DNA of 64,000 bases, from positions 253,001-317,000 of the forward strand of contig OY987248.1 of the NCBI GenBank assembly GCA_963920765.1, given 5' to 3'. The DNA is from Ulota crispa. Taxonomy: Eukaryota > Streptophyta > Bryopsida > Orthotrichales > Orthotrichaceae. The position numbers and the translations under genes are program-made. The notes beneath the pieces are model-generated. The model had not been told where the DNA came from and ran no database searches. It saw nothing but the letters and a program-made list of their open reading frames with translations. Below are positions 9,431 to 23,200 of this stretch, piece after piece; position 1 is the first letter of the stretch, and each line of letters begins with the position of its first letter.

Positions 9431-10381
9431 TAATTAAAGTACAAGCTACAAGAATGACAAACGAGTGTTACATGCAAAATTTGTAAGGGCTCACAGTTCG
9501 TTCCATATTCTCTACCTATTTTCAATGTCCTCATATGCGTTATTCTGCAGCAAGTTTCTATTTATTGGGCATGCTTTTGAGTGTACGCTTGTTTTGAAGG
9601 GTATCTACAACAAGAGACTTTAGAATCCGCTTTCAACTGCCAAGTAGATTACCCCGTAGATTACACAAAAACACAAAAAACTTTACAATGAAAACCATCC
9701 TCAAGTGCTCATAAGAACACTTTCAGGAAAATATTAATGCTTATTGCCCATACGGACACTTTCACACGTGATTCCTTCGATGTTCATTGCCTCCGTGGAC
9801 ACATTCAAGTGGGGTTCCCCTGGTGCTCACAGCCCAGAAGCTTTGATAAGCTTAGAGGTTGCATTCTGGGCACCACGGACCCTACAGTGCCGAACTAACA
9901 ATAGAAGGATCTCTCGGCGGAACTGCCGCCGTCAAGACAAGTTTTCGCATTCCCGCTCTAAACTTCAAGCATTGCAATTTCAGCCATTTCAGTGTCCACT
10001 TCCAACCACAACCCCCGGCATCGATCATTGAGCACCGGAGCACAGAAATTTAGACACTGCTGTTGGGATGTAGAATTCGATTGCTGAGAGGACTATGTTC
10101 ATCAGAATAATTTCGTATGAGCAGACGAGATGACAGAAGTAGTCACTACGCCAAGATATGCATCGAGCATCGAACCATTGCTTCCGGTTACATAAAAGCC
10201 ATCTGGCATCGTTGGGGCAATAAAAATAACTATGTGTCTTCTGTTAATACAATTGACAGGATGTTATATGAACTTCCTAGTATACACGTCAGTCCATTTG
10301 GACAATGAAAACTCGGCCATAATAATTGTACAGAGTCCAAAAGGAGCGACCCATAATGTCCTATGCAGCAAGCTCCTAGGC
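9431..10381 (-). other. downstream and probable 3' UTR region of the kinesin gene
   Basis: From about 9.7 kb the composition shifts from AT-rich repeat DNA to more balanced sequence continuous with the kinesin gene. I would place the 3' UTR of the minus-strand kinesin here, but I cannot fix a polyadenylation site. The plus ORFs at 9744-10053 lack recognisable motifs and are most likely chance. Confidence 0.4.
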
Positions 10382-11205
10382 TCATCGGGGTGTCAAGCTC
10401 AGGGCACCAAAGCTGCCTACGCCCTTCAAAGGCGACTGTACAATACGCAGCTCACTCAGCTTCTGCTTCTCTTCAGCGATTTTTACCTGCCAACACCAGA
10501 GCATGGTTAGATTCAAAAGAGTTGCTCAGAAGAACGATATATGTGCCCTACAGGTCAAAGGAACCTCGAATTCAGCTGTGTCCGTAATATCCATCAAAAG
10601 GGTCATAAGTAATGATTTTGGCAACTTCATTGAGCAAGTCGCAAGTGAGTTAACCTTGAGTCTGTAATCATCAAGATCTTTCTGAGTGGACTCAAGACGA
10701 GCTCTTAGCCGACCAAGAGCTTCCAATGCCACGGCCGGTTCTCCATCTCTGTTTGGATCCACAACCCCTACAGCCTGTCCAGCAGCCTGTTTGGAGCGAC
10801 AGCAAACAAATCATCTTATTACAAGTGCCTAAAAGCTGTAGAAGATGCACAACAAGTAGCCATATGCAGAGCCAAATCTGCAAAGTATGCACACAAACGG
10901 AATTCCTTCCGCATGTTCCACTCTTATGCTGCAGCCTGGAGCCTACTATGATCATAATGAACGAAAACTCGTATCAACCCGGATGCTACTGTCAGAGCAC
11001 ATAAAAAACGCATACATTCTTCAAATTGTACAGAAAGTACCTCGACAACTCGTGCACAAATGGTTCGCAGATTTTGTGATAAGTCGGACTTCTGCTCTTC
11101 GAGTTCCTGATAATATCAAAGAAGCAAACACGACATCAAGAGGCAAGTTAGGATACAGAGATTTACTTCATAAAAGAGACAAGCCAAAATATTTGCACAA
11201 CTATC

Positions 11206-11237
<32 letters not shown>

Positions 11238-14200
11238 CTATCTATAAATGCTTTTTCCACAAGAATATTGCATAACGAATGATCACATCTGACACCACTC
11301 AGGCGCTTGAAGGTACCTGCACTTGAGTACAGAGGCGGTGCTCCTCATCAAAATTCACTAGAGGTGCTTTTCCTTCTGCAATGCGATACTTTGCCAGTTC
11401 ATCACTAACACGGGCATGAAGGAGTTTTGAACGTCTGAGCTTCCCACTCAATTCATCATTTTGAATCCTCAGCATGTTATTCTCGTCCTGCACAGGCGAG
11501 AGACAATGATCGTTGAGCAATACAGAAATCCATAGTGCGTAAAATAGAGCAAAGAGGTCTCAAAAGGATTAGTTATCTAGGTTTCTTCGGTCATATAGTG
11601 CATCGTTTAGCACCTTGATTTTGGCATGATGCTTAATACGTTGCTGAAGATTCTGCTGGCCTGATAGTTTCTTAACTTCTTTGTCCAATTCGCCTGCTAT
11701 CTTCTGTTGCCTTTTCAGTTCATCCTGTACATGATGACCAGCGAGTGTTATTTGAACAGAATTTCAAAAAGGATTAGATTCAAGAGAAAATACTTCTGCC
11801 ATGAATGGCAAGGTTCTAGCCTTTACGAGTACGACACTTAAACAGAACCTTCACACCGCCGCACAAGACCACTAATAAAGACTTCGCTCTAATTGCAAAA
11901 ACTAAGAACCTTGAAACAAATAGCAGGAAATTCTCCACGATTTCCTTTAGTCTCGAGCTTTTTGCATCAGTGGGACAAGTTCAACACTTAAATAGCTCGT
12001 CGTAGTCATTTCGAGGAAAGCCTTAAAGATGTGGAAGCAGTCTACCTTGATACTCTCCATATCCGTACAAAGTACTCGTTCTCGTTCTTGCAGTTCATCA
12101 ATAGTATCTTGGGCAGCCAGTAGATCGGAATGCCTCCGGCTGATATCCTCTAACCAACTGCTATCCGCGTGCAACCATGAATTAGTCCGGAATCTAGTAA
12201 AATGATGGACGCACTAAGACAAAAAAACAGGGTTCACAAGTAATTGTTAGATTTTGATGCTTTTCTAGGGTCCATAACCAAGAAAAGACACAGGACCATG
12301 AGGAGATCGGACAAACCTTTCTCGCTCTTCGATAAACTCGTTAAGTCGCTGCAGAAGTTGCTCAACTTCTTCATCCTGAAAAAGAAGAAACGTAAGGTGT
12401 TAGAGTTCAAGAATTTAATGACGTTCATAATCGATTTAAGTATGTCTGAAACACTAGTTAATTATGTTGCAATGCTCGGATCCCAGAAGAGGGCGGGTCC
12501 GCAATGTTCAATTAACTGATACGAGAATACAGTAATTTAACCAATGAGCAATGGAAATGATGAGCGGAACATTTAGTTTTCTCTATTCACTATGTACTAT
12601 TCTCTACCAACCTGCCGTTGCAGGCGGATCTCAGTGTAAGACCAAGTAGTTAGCGAGGACCAAAAGAAATGCATGTACCTTTTCTAAAGGGCCTCTTTGA
12701 GTCTGCCAAGCGGTCTGCTCCTCTTGTTGGCCGAGAAGGCTCTGAGAAAGAGCACAGAACAATATTTATAAAACATGGGTACGTCATCGATATTAGAGCT
12801 TGAAAAAAGGTTCAACCAGAATGACAAGATCTTTTCATTACATACCGCAGCATTCGTCATGTCTGTCTTTATTCCAAGTAAATCTCTTAGAACCTCGCTG
12901 GTCATCCTCTCAGCAGCCACAAGTTTTCCATTTAAGATGGAGATCTGCACAAACGAAGCCGGCACAGTGAGGAAGCACGCTAGCAATAGACCAATCCAAA
13001 GCAAAATAGTTTCATTCAGCGACGGGTTTCAGTAAATACCTCATACTGTTGGTTGCTCAACTCAATTTCTAACTCCTGGATGCGTCGCTCATACATTTGC
13101 CGTTTGGCATTCACTTCGGAATTCATCTGGTGGCCCTTCCCAATGCAAGCGAAAGTAGACCATGCCCCTTTGAGTTTAGGTCCCCGCGAAATTGAAGGTT
13201 GAGAGTTAACCCGTTCTTCCAATTTAGATTCCACTGCTTTTAGCTGCTTATCAGAAAGACCACACCAAACATTTAGATATCAAAATAGTGCTTTCCTCAA
13301 AGCACGTAAGAGTCCAGATCGACGAGGGCGCACAAGACCGTTCGTATGCTGAGTAACAGCAGTAAAAATGATAAAACTCAAGCAATGTATCGTACTGCTG
13401 CAAAGTGTACCTTCTCCTCATACTCGGCTGCCTTTCTCTCAGCCTCAGCAAGAAGCTCAGCGATTCGAATCTTTGAATGTTGAATCTGTGGACAGCAGAA
13501 CTCTGCCAAAGATCAACAATTTGGTACTATACACCTATGACAGTGTGCGCAACGATATAAGAACTCCAGAACTCTGCTAAACTATCTGCTCTAGCACTAC
13601 ACTGGCACAATCTCTAACAGTCATACCTTTTCAGCCTTCACTGCTGAATCTTTCTGAAGGACTTTCAACTTCTCCTGAGCCATTTGCATTTCAGCGTCCT
13701 TTTCCTCCAGCTTCCTGCTCTTGCCAGGAAGCCACAAGACCAAGAACAAATTAATACATAAGTTCCTGTCAGACGACGGCCAATGCGCAATAAGCAACAT
13801 TATTTACGCTATCATGGAGCTAATGCAGTAGGAGTGGGTCAGCCCAGTATAACCTTTCTGCTTCTTGCCGTGAAAATTGTGCCTCCTGAATATCATCTGC
13901 ACTTTTTGCGATGACCTCTTCAAGGGCTGCTTGCATAACTGACATATGGTTTTTTAGCCCTTGTAGCTCCATTTCCATGTCTTCCCTCATCAAGCGTTGC
14001 CGCTCGCTCTCCCTTCTCACAAGCCCCAGCTGCAACGTCACGACGCCATTAGAAGCACTTCTTTGTTGACCCATGTCATCACTCTAAACGAACGAATGTA
14101 CAAGCAATAAAGGTCAGTCGAAAACGAAAAAAGTACTTTACGTACTTGGGATTCAAGAGCATAGACTGTACTCTCCAGCTCCACTACAGATCTGCCAAGA

Positions 14201-14253
14201 ACTTCAGCTTCGTCCTGCTTCTCTTCAGCACGCATTCGACTCATTTCCGCTTT
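10382..14253 (-). CDS. KIN12: KIN12 exons 25-38: C-terminal coiled coil and tail
   Basis: Exons: 14146-14253, 13854-14029, 13627-13717, 13411-13485, 13040-13243, 12846-12944, 12679-12741, 12317-12375, 12046-12160, 11614-11724, 11317-11487, 11041-11106, 10655-10786, 10382-10486. They continue the coiled coil (for example [30 protein letters not shown]). One block resembles the C-terminal region of plant kinesin-12: [20 protein letters not shown]. Exon 37 encodes a short conserved-looking segment, [19 protein letters not shown]. The last exon ends [10 protein letters not shown] and TGA at 10382-10384. Short exons and a few competing acceptors (exons 27, 31, 33) make individual boundaries here a little less certain than in the motor. 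Confidence 0.82.
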
Positions 14254-17200
14254 CTGCATCACAAAACCTGCCATGTTTAGCATTTGAAACAAGATGCGTT
14301 ACGGCAGGAGTTTTCTCCCAGGCAAATAGGCAACACGTTAGTAAAGCAACTGAAGGTGAAGGGCGAAGAACCTGGCGAGCATCGTCAGCGATGGCAGTCT
14401 GCCCATCAGCAAGAGCTTGGGTTTGTTGAAGCTGCTCAGTAAGAACGCGGAGCTCGATCTGAAGATTGTCACGCTCAATCTCTAATTCTTTTAAATCCAT
14501 CGATGCATCTTCAAGGAACCGAGCCATTGTCTCTTCAACGGCCATGAGCTCAGCTTCCAATGCTTTAATGGCAGTTCTTCTCCTCAGAACTTCCTCTTCC
14601 AAGACAGATGCTCTTTCCAGCAGTTTCTCGACTTGGCCCATCAACTCTTCGCTCTCGCGGGAACTCAAGTCTGCTAAGATTCTCTTGGACTCTAGTTCTG
14701 CAGCTATTTCGCTTAGTTCCCTGTTCTTTGCAGCAAGGTCGTCCTCAAGCATAGTACGCTGGAGTGAAATGCCATCCAGCTTTGCATTCTGCACATTGAT
14801 TTCTTCCTGTAAGGAATCAATTCGTAAGAGGTCTATTTGAAAACCTTCCATTTCGAGCTGGAGACGTTGTAATTCAGCCTGTGAACTTTCAGCAGAAGAT
14901 GCCTTCTTCTCGTATATGGTGAGCTCTGCATCCAACCGTTCCACCATGATTTTGAGCTCGGCTTTTTCCTCCTGTAGTGTGTGCAGGACTTCCTTTTCAG
15001 CAGCAACCTTGTAGGCAATAGCCCGAGCTTCACCTTCCAGCGCACGTTCTTGCTTTTGAAGTTGCTCATAGAGGTCAGCAAAAGATGCTGCCTGGCGTTG
15101 CATTTCATCTCGCAACTCCATTCTATGACTCTCTAGCTCATTGACGTGTCGAGCACTCTCTTCGAGCTGCTCTTCTAGTGAGCGCACATCCTCCATCCAA
15201 CGATGGTCACTTTCCCGGAAACGTTCAATTGTAGATTCCAAGGCTTTCGATTTTGTCTCTGCTTCCAGCAATTGCTCCCGTAACTCAGCGTTCTCAACCT
15301 CCAAACTAAAAATCGTCGTCTTCATCTGCTCTTGCTCCTCCTTGCGGATAGTCAATGTGCTGTCCATTTCAACAGCGGCCTTGCAGGAGAACGATTGCCT
15401 AAGACTGGTGACGTTATCTACATCTCTTGTCAAGCTCTGCTGCAGAGTGCGATCTCTATTTATGCTTTGATTGAGGTGATTCAAATCATTAACAACTTTC
15501 AAAGCCATCTTTTCTTTCTCTTGAAGCAGTGATTGAGTTCCAATTTGTAGGGTTTGGACACTCACTATCTGCTTTCGAGCCTTGTCGACTTCCATCTGAA
15601 GCGTGCGAATTTCCGCTTCCTTCTGAGCCAATATTACGCTGGCAGCCTTAACTTGATTCGCCCAAGACTGTCGCTCGCTGACTATACACTTGGCAGACGG
15701 AAGCAGCTCGATGGACCCTGAGTGCTCATGGATGTTTCCCGATATATCTCTGTTGAGCTTCAGGATCTCATGTGTCATGTCGAGCCTCATTATTTGAGTC
15801 TCGGCAACGAGTGCTCGAATTTCACCTTCGGCATGGCCCATGGTCATGTCAACTTGTTCCTTAGTAAGCGCTACCGCATCTAACATCTCCTGCACTACTT
15901 TATTAGTGTCCTCAATTTGTGCGGATGCTAGCCGTTCCTTTTCCCTTCTCCATCGCTCCTTTGCTTTCTCGTTTACTCTCACAAGCGCATTGACCATTGA
16001 ATCTGCCTCCCGTAGCGTGGCTTTCCATTCTTCAAATTTCACCAACATCGTAGCTGCTTCGTTTCTTTTCTCATTTGCTTCTACCTGTGCCTCCTCTCTC
16101 TCGGCCTCAAGTTGCGCTTTCTCTTCCCTCCACGCTTGCTCGCCTGCATTCATCTGTTCTTCTGATTTGAGTTGTAGCATCGTTAGCCTCTGTAGTTCAG
16201 ATTCACAACTACGAATATGGGCATGCTGTCGAGTCATTTCCAACGAAGCAGCCTCCTGCCGAGCCCGAAGATCTTCGTCATTCTGGAGCAAACACTGCTT
16301 CTCTGCGGCGATCCTGTCCATCTCGACTTCCAAATCTTTCTGTTTTGCACGACCGGCTAATAGCTCCATTCGTACATTCAGAAAGGCTTGGTCCTGTTCA
16401 CGTGTTCTGCTACGTAATTTGACATTCTCAGTTCTCAGCTTCTCTAACTCTTGCCGCAGTTTCTCTACATTCTTGGTGTTGAAGGTTGCATCAGGGGCTT
16501 GAAGCGATCGATTTTCACACAGATTTCTTAGGGGTTGATCCGAACTTCTGCGGGCATCTGTATACTGCTCCCATCTTGCAAGCTCCATTCGCATGTCCTC
16601 CTTCTCAGAGATCCAGTTTTGTCTTTCTCCTGCCCAGTCTTCGCCCATAGTATACATCATTTCCGTCAGAAGTTTTACCTTTTCGTCTGAACTAGCCAGA
16701 GCAGCCTGTGCTTTTCTGAGCTCTAAATGAGCGTTCTTTGTGGCCTTCACTGAAGAGCTACTTGCGTGGCTTCCCAACAAGTCCTTGTGCTCATCAATCT
16801 CTGAAAGACGCTTCACACAACTATCCCTTTCTGTTTGGCAAGACTGGAATTCCAGTTTCAGAGTTTCCAAAGATGACTGTAGCCTCTCAACCTCTGCAGT
16901 AATAAAATCCTTCTCCGAAAGCCAGCTCTTTTCTGAGCAATTTAACTCCTCGACCAACTCTGAGAGTGCCACTGTTGTTGACTGTGCCTGCCTCTGGTTT
17001 TTTTCCGCATCCAGTAGCTTCTGCTGCATAGCAGACGATTGCACCTCCTTTCTTGCAACCATTTCGATCTTATTGCCGGTGTGATCAGACAAACAGAGTT
17101 TCTCGTTTCGGAGTTCCAGATTTTCCGCAGTCAAGCGGTCGATTGCTTCCTTCAGTTCTTCTACTCGATCCTCGAGTTGCGAATCCACTTCATCTTCTAC

Positions 17201-20200
17201 AAGTTTGTACATTTTGGCATTCTTTAATCGTGGTTTGTAGCCAGCGCCTGACACTTGTCCTTGAAGCTTAGCCAGACTTCTTTGCAAGCTTGTGATTGTC
17301 GTATTCTTCTCGAGACACAGGGACTCTGCTTCGCGGGTTGCTACAATAAGATCTGATCTCTCTAAGACCCAGTCTTCATGTTGCTCGGCCATCTGTTCCT
17401 TCAACCAAAGATTCTCCTGCTCCTTCAGTTCAATCTGCAGTAGAAAGAGATCCAGCTCGTTAGTACTGGTACTCGATAAATGGAGAGAAAGTAACATGAC
17501 AACATCTAAACTGAAAATCTTTGCCTAAACTTGACCTACTAAATCATCACAAATAAAACAGGAGCAACAGAAGAGCGGAGTTATATTTCCTGTTCGATTG
17601 CTTTTTTTTTATGGCTCGTACTCTGAATTAGGTTCATCTTTATAATANNNNNNNNNNNNNNNNNNNNNNNNNNNNNNNNNNNNNNNNNNNNNNNNNNNNN
17701 NNNNNNNNNNNNNNNNNNNNNNNNNNNNNNNNNNNNNNNNNNNNNNNNNNNNNNNNNNNNNNNNNNNNNNNNNNNNNNNNNNNNNNNNNNNNNNNNNNNN
17801 NNNNNNNNNNNNNNNNNNNNNNNNNNNNNNNNNNNNNNNNNNNNNNNCTTTTGTTTTTTTCTCTTTCTTTTTCAGAAATTATTTTAGTAATTAATAAAAA
17901 AAATTCTAATTTAAAGTTTTCTTGATCTGAACTTTCATTTCTTTAAATTGAGAATCTTGAGGTACAGGACATACATTAGTGATCCTCCGCAAATCGAAAG
18001 CAAAACTCGGTTTGGTTTGATGGCCTTCCGGTGCCAACAACAAAAGAAGAATGAAACAATTTGTGCATATAGTACCTGATTTTGCAAGTCATCGGCAAGG
18101 AGTTGGACCGCATCCAGATGCTGCTTCAGCTCCTTCTCAAGTTTGACCCTCTCATTCTGCAGCTCCTCCTCTCGGGCTTCTGCTGCGCGAGAACGGGCCT
18201 CAAGTCTCTGAAGGTCAACTTTAGTGGTACAAAGCTCCTCCTTGATTTGCGTATACTGCAGCTCAGCTTCTGCGACAGTCACAATTGACGCAGACATCTT
18301 CAGGTTCCAATTCTCTTTGACGATGACCAAACCATTTTGCGCCTTCGCAATCTCAGATGACTTCTCGGTAGCCTGCTGTAACCGTTGTTCGGTACTCTGA
18401 AGTTGCACATGAACATGTTCAATAATCTTCTCAATTTGCTTTATTTGAGTCTCAAACCTTTCGTATTTGGCAGCTAATCGTATTCTTTCCTTCTCGCAGG
18501 CTGCAAGCTCTCTGTGAACTCTTTCCGCCTCTAAACGTAGTTCCGGGGACTCCTTCTCTGGGGTTTTCTCATGCTCCAACTTCAATGAGAATAGGACACC
18601 TTGTCTTTCTTGAATTCTAGCAACAGCTTCTGTGAGTTCAACTCTCATTCTATCCTCAGCATTACATCGCAAGCTGGCAGTTTCAGAAAGCCACCAAATC
18701 ATGATGAATGCTATTGTAGACTTGCCCTCAACTTCCCGAATACATGCTTCACAAGACTCCACTTCCAGCTTCAATGCCATTGAATCTTGGTGAGCTGGAA
18801 ACATCGACTGTGTGCCCTCTTTGTCTGGATCTTTACTATTAAGCACAAAGCTGGAATCGCATGTCAAGTTTCTCAAACTATTCTCAAACTTTCGCCGAAG
18901 AGAATAGGCAAGATTTCGGGTGTCTTGGAGATGCTTCGTCAGAGTCATGACCGCTGTTTGTTTCTCTAAAACTCCACAGACTATTCGATCAGTTAATTTC
19001 TTCCCTCGCGATGTAGCTGTATTAAACAACTCCGGGGTGGATTTTGTACAGGCAGCATCAATAGAAAGCTTTCCTGCGGCTAAGTAGTCCATCAACTTGG
19101 CAGCAGCACCTTCCCAATCCTGCTGAACTGTGCAAATCTCAGCTTCTTTATCCGTAAGCAGATCAGACAGTCTAGTCACATCGTTTCTAGCTGCAGCTTC
19201 CCTCTCCATTGCACCGGCTACCTCATGACGCAATTCTGAAAGCTCCAAGGAAATCGATGTGTTGCTAAGAGCGGCCTTCAATTCAACTTTGGGCATTGTA
19301 TTTTCAACCTCTTTCTCCAGTACCGTTCGAGAGGATTGCTCACCTCGAAATCTACAGTTTGAAATATCCTCCGGCTCTACTGTTGCCTTCTCAACTTCTA
19401 CATCAAAAGCCAATTTTCTACCATCTCCCCACGGACCAGAATTGCTCTGTTCCCTCGCCTCCACGCTGCGAAGCTCTTGTGCTCCGCTAATTTCTCGCTC
19501 CAGTTGAGTTATTTTCAGCTTTAAATTGCTTGTCGTCTCTTCAGTTTTCCGCAATTTCTCAAGAAGAACTTCACGATCAATGCGCATAGAGTCAAGCTCA
19601 ATCTCGGTACGGCTGTGGTAACCTCTGAGAAGTAGTACAGATTCCCTTTCAGTGTGAAGCAGAAAAACTGTTTCTTCCAACTGTTTCTGAAGGCGGGTGC
19701 GAGAATCTTCTACCTCGTGAAGTCGTCGTTGCTCCTCTTCCAAATTTCTCTCTACGGTTTCCAAGTCCAGCTGAAGCTGCATGATTGTCACAGAATGCTC
19801 AACATCCACGTGGTCCCTTGCATCATTGCCCCGTGTTCCTTCCTCCCACCTGTAGCTCCTAATGGCAGACTCTGAAGCACCATCTATGGAATCTAGCTCC
19901 ACTTGCAGTTGCAAAATTGCATCCTGATGTCTCACCCTCGTATGGTCTACAAAATCACGGGAAACAGAGCTGTTTACACGCTTCAGCCTTCTGCTCTCTT
20001 CTTTTCCATGATCTGCTAATTGTTCTTTAAGTTTCTGTCCTCGTAGGAGTTCATCTTCTAATGTGGCCTTCACTTCACCAAGCTCTAGGTGGAGCAGGTT
20101 TATGACATGTGCTTGATTAGATTCAACATTTAGACTTTGCTGCACTCCAATCGAGGGAGAGAGTTGGTTTATTTGTAATTTTTCCAAAAGAGATTCACTT

Positions 20201-23200
20201 GATTCCAGTGAATCTTTTGTCCATACCTGCACCATGAAGATACAACCAACGAGTATCACTTTTGGATTATAAGAGCAAGAACAACTTCATTATAAACAGC
20301 CATAATCATCTACTTTGAGATTTAATAAGGAAAGCACAGAATTGGCAGAAATGACTTGACAGATGTTTCGTTTAGATTAGTACCTGAAACTTCGTCTGAA
20401 GATTGTAATCTTCTTGAAGGGTCTCTTTTGGCTGATTCTTAAGCTGGGATCTCGCTATTGCTGCTTCTGAAGCTTTGTCCTCACTCTGGTTTTTAGGCAC
20501 GAGCATGGACTCTAACATTAAATTCGTATATATCACACAACTTCAGTAATTTTTCTCAGACAAAGACTTTGATGATGACAACACCTTTTTACAAATGACT
20601 TGGAAGTCAATTAAGAAGTGCTGTTGCTGAGCTATTTTTATTTTAAGCATTGCACTTACAAAGTTTTCTACTGCAGAATATATCACATGTCCACTATCAT
20701 TCATTCCACATTTTACAGAATAGGATCTATCGTAAACACCGCCTTAAAAGAGAGATTCTAGTCAAGGAGGGGCTTGACATCGCCAAGAAATAGCTAACCT
20801 GAATATCTTGAAGGTCTTTCTTGTACTTGTCGCACAATTCGTTTGCAATTTCTAGTTGTTTTTGCAGTTCATTTAGCTGTCTGCAAGTAAAGGAGATAAT
20901 GGCGATGAGCATACCAGTAACACCTAGTTCTTCTAGATATAAAATCAGTTACGGCATATCATAGATCCTAGATTTGATCTTTGACTCAGTTAGCACGGAT
21001 CTTAAGGCCCTCACAAACGATCTACAGATTCGAAGAATTCAGAGAACTCAGAGAACCAACATAAGAAAGCGGCAAATAAATACCTTCCCATATCGTTATT
21101 GGAAGTCAAACAGGCATTGAGGTTCGTCCGACATCCTTCAAGTTCTCTTTGGTAAGATTCAACCTGTGCAGGCGACCAAGCTCATCATTTAAACAAAACC
21201 TGAGGTCGGTTATCAATTTGTTGTCCTACGGACGAAGAATCGGTTAGTCTTAAGCACGGATGGTCACCTCTATGCAAAGAAGTCCCAGCTGGTGTCGCTC
21301 AGCAGCAAGTTCAACCGCAGAAGCATCTTTCTGTTGCCAAGAAAACACGTCATACGTCAGATCCGTCGGTAGATGCAGCAAGACTGGTTCACAAGTGTGG
21401 ATATACAACGAATCTTGCCACTGTAAAAGCTATCTGTAGAAGGCAGAAAAGAACCTGAGAATGGGAAAGAGAATCGAGAGAAAGCTTGCTATCCAGCACG
21501 TCCGCCAGCTGCAAGGATAATGAACACGTTATTATAAGAAGACTTTGAGGAATGCACGTCATAGCAGATCAGATACAACGGTCTCAAGGCGCTATGAGAG
21601 AACTAGCTGAGCCAGATAGAGTAGCCTTACCTGATCTCGTAAATCCGAGATCTCTTGAGCCATAGCTTCTCTTTCTCCACTGTTATGGAAGTCCTGAAAC
21701 CTACAGATTAGTCAAGCATTAGTACGCGATTGAATATACTGAGATAAGTAACCCCGTACTTTTAATGACTTTCGGGACGAATAAAGAAACTGAATCAAAG
21801 GTTCATTTAGAACATGTGTCAGGACCATACTTGCGAAGTTGTTCTTGAAGATGCATGCTCTCCATTGCAAGTTTTGTAACCTCGGGATTGCAGCCTTTTT
21901 CATCGCGAAGTAGTTGCAATTCTTTCAGAATAGCATTTCTTTCCTCTTCAGGATATGTGGCTGAGGCCACACAACCATCACTAAGAGTCTCCATCCTTTT
22001 TAATTTGTCTTCACGGAAACGTAGTATCATCTTGCAACACTGTGTTTCTTCTTCACGCTGTTTAACCTGGTTGACATAAACATAACCCAGTGCTCAGACG
22101 CGTAAATGGAACCAATGATTATTGATCCGTCCAATGGCCGGATAGAACATTCGCCGATCGACGCTTAAACGTGAAACTCGCAAATACTGAAGAGTAAGAC
22201 CTGACTCCATTTCTATGATGTAGGCAACTATGATGTATCAGTCCGAGAAAACCCTTTGAAATGATCCTCAGACCAGGATTCGAGTACTAATTATAGCCAG
22301 CTTAAGAAAGCAGCTCATTGACAATTTGACATACCAGGCGAGTCAAATGTTCCATTTCAGCAGCTGATTTCTTCAATGAAGATTCTGCCACCTGCTCCCT
22401 TCGCAGAGCACCCGCCAACACTGCCTCCAAGGACTTTATCTGGGCTCAACACAAATTGACCCTGTCTATCAGAACTTGGTCAAGAAACTAGTACAGCTTA
22501 GACCATCTCGCTGCACAAAGAAAATAAATAAGAATGTCCGGATTGAAACCAATTTTTTTTGTAATCGGGACGACGTTGATGAGATTAGGAACCTTCTTAT
22601 CAAGGACCGTCGGGCTCTGGAGAGTTCTTCCGAAATGCAGAAAGGGGCTCTCGATCGAATTGCTAAGCCCTTCCTTTGAATTGGAAGGGTTTCCTTCATC
22701 TACGATTAATTCCCGTAAAATAGCAGATGCCCGCCCAGTAGGTATACGAGATATGCTCTGTCTTCGCAAGCGTGCCAGCTCATCCTGCAATATAATATAA
22801 AAAAATTCGGATACTTTCTAATTGGAATGATCACAAAACGCCATGCAGATATGGCTAGAAAAAGCAAAGGAAAAAGACAACAATATGCCAAGATAACTAT
22901 CAGGTGATGGAAGCGTGATTCAAAGAAATTTTATAAGTTACGAACCTTTAATTGTTGTATCTGCTGGCGCAGTGCATTCATATCTCCAGCAGTGTCTTCG
23001 TTGATAACAGCCTAATAACACAAAGCTTTAGAACAACCTCCTGAAACGTCTTTGATCACACGATAATTTTTCGACTTGATAATAAAAAACAAGTTGTGAG
23101 ATGTGATGTTTTGTATACATTATTCTGGATGAACTTGGCGCGCTGTGCAAACTTGAGCGTGCTCAATGTCTCCAGCGACGCGCTGCACAACGAGAAGAAA

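Noticed and set aside
10887..11282. 131-codon plus-strand ORF
   Set aside because: It overlaps KIN12 exon 36 and its introns in antisense, and ends in translated TA repeats.
15840..16502. 220-codon plus-strand ORF
   Set aside because: It lies antisense within KIN12 exon 24; Ser/Phe-rich composition is the expected mirror of Glu/Lys-rich coiled coil.
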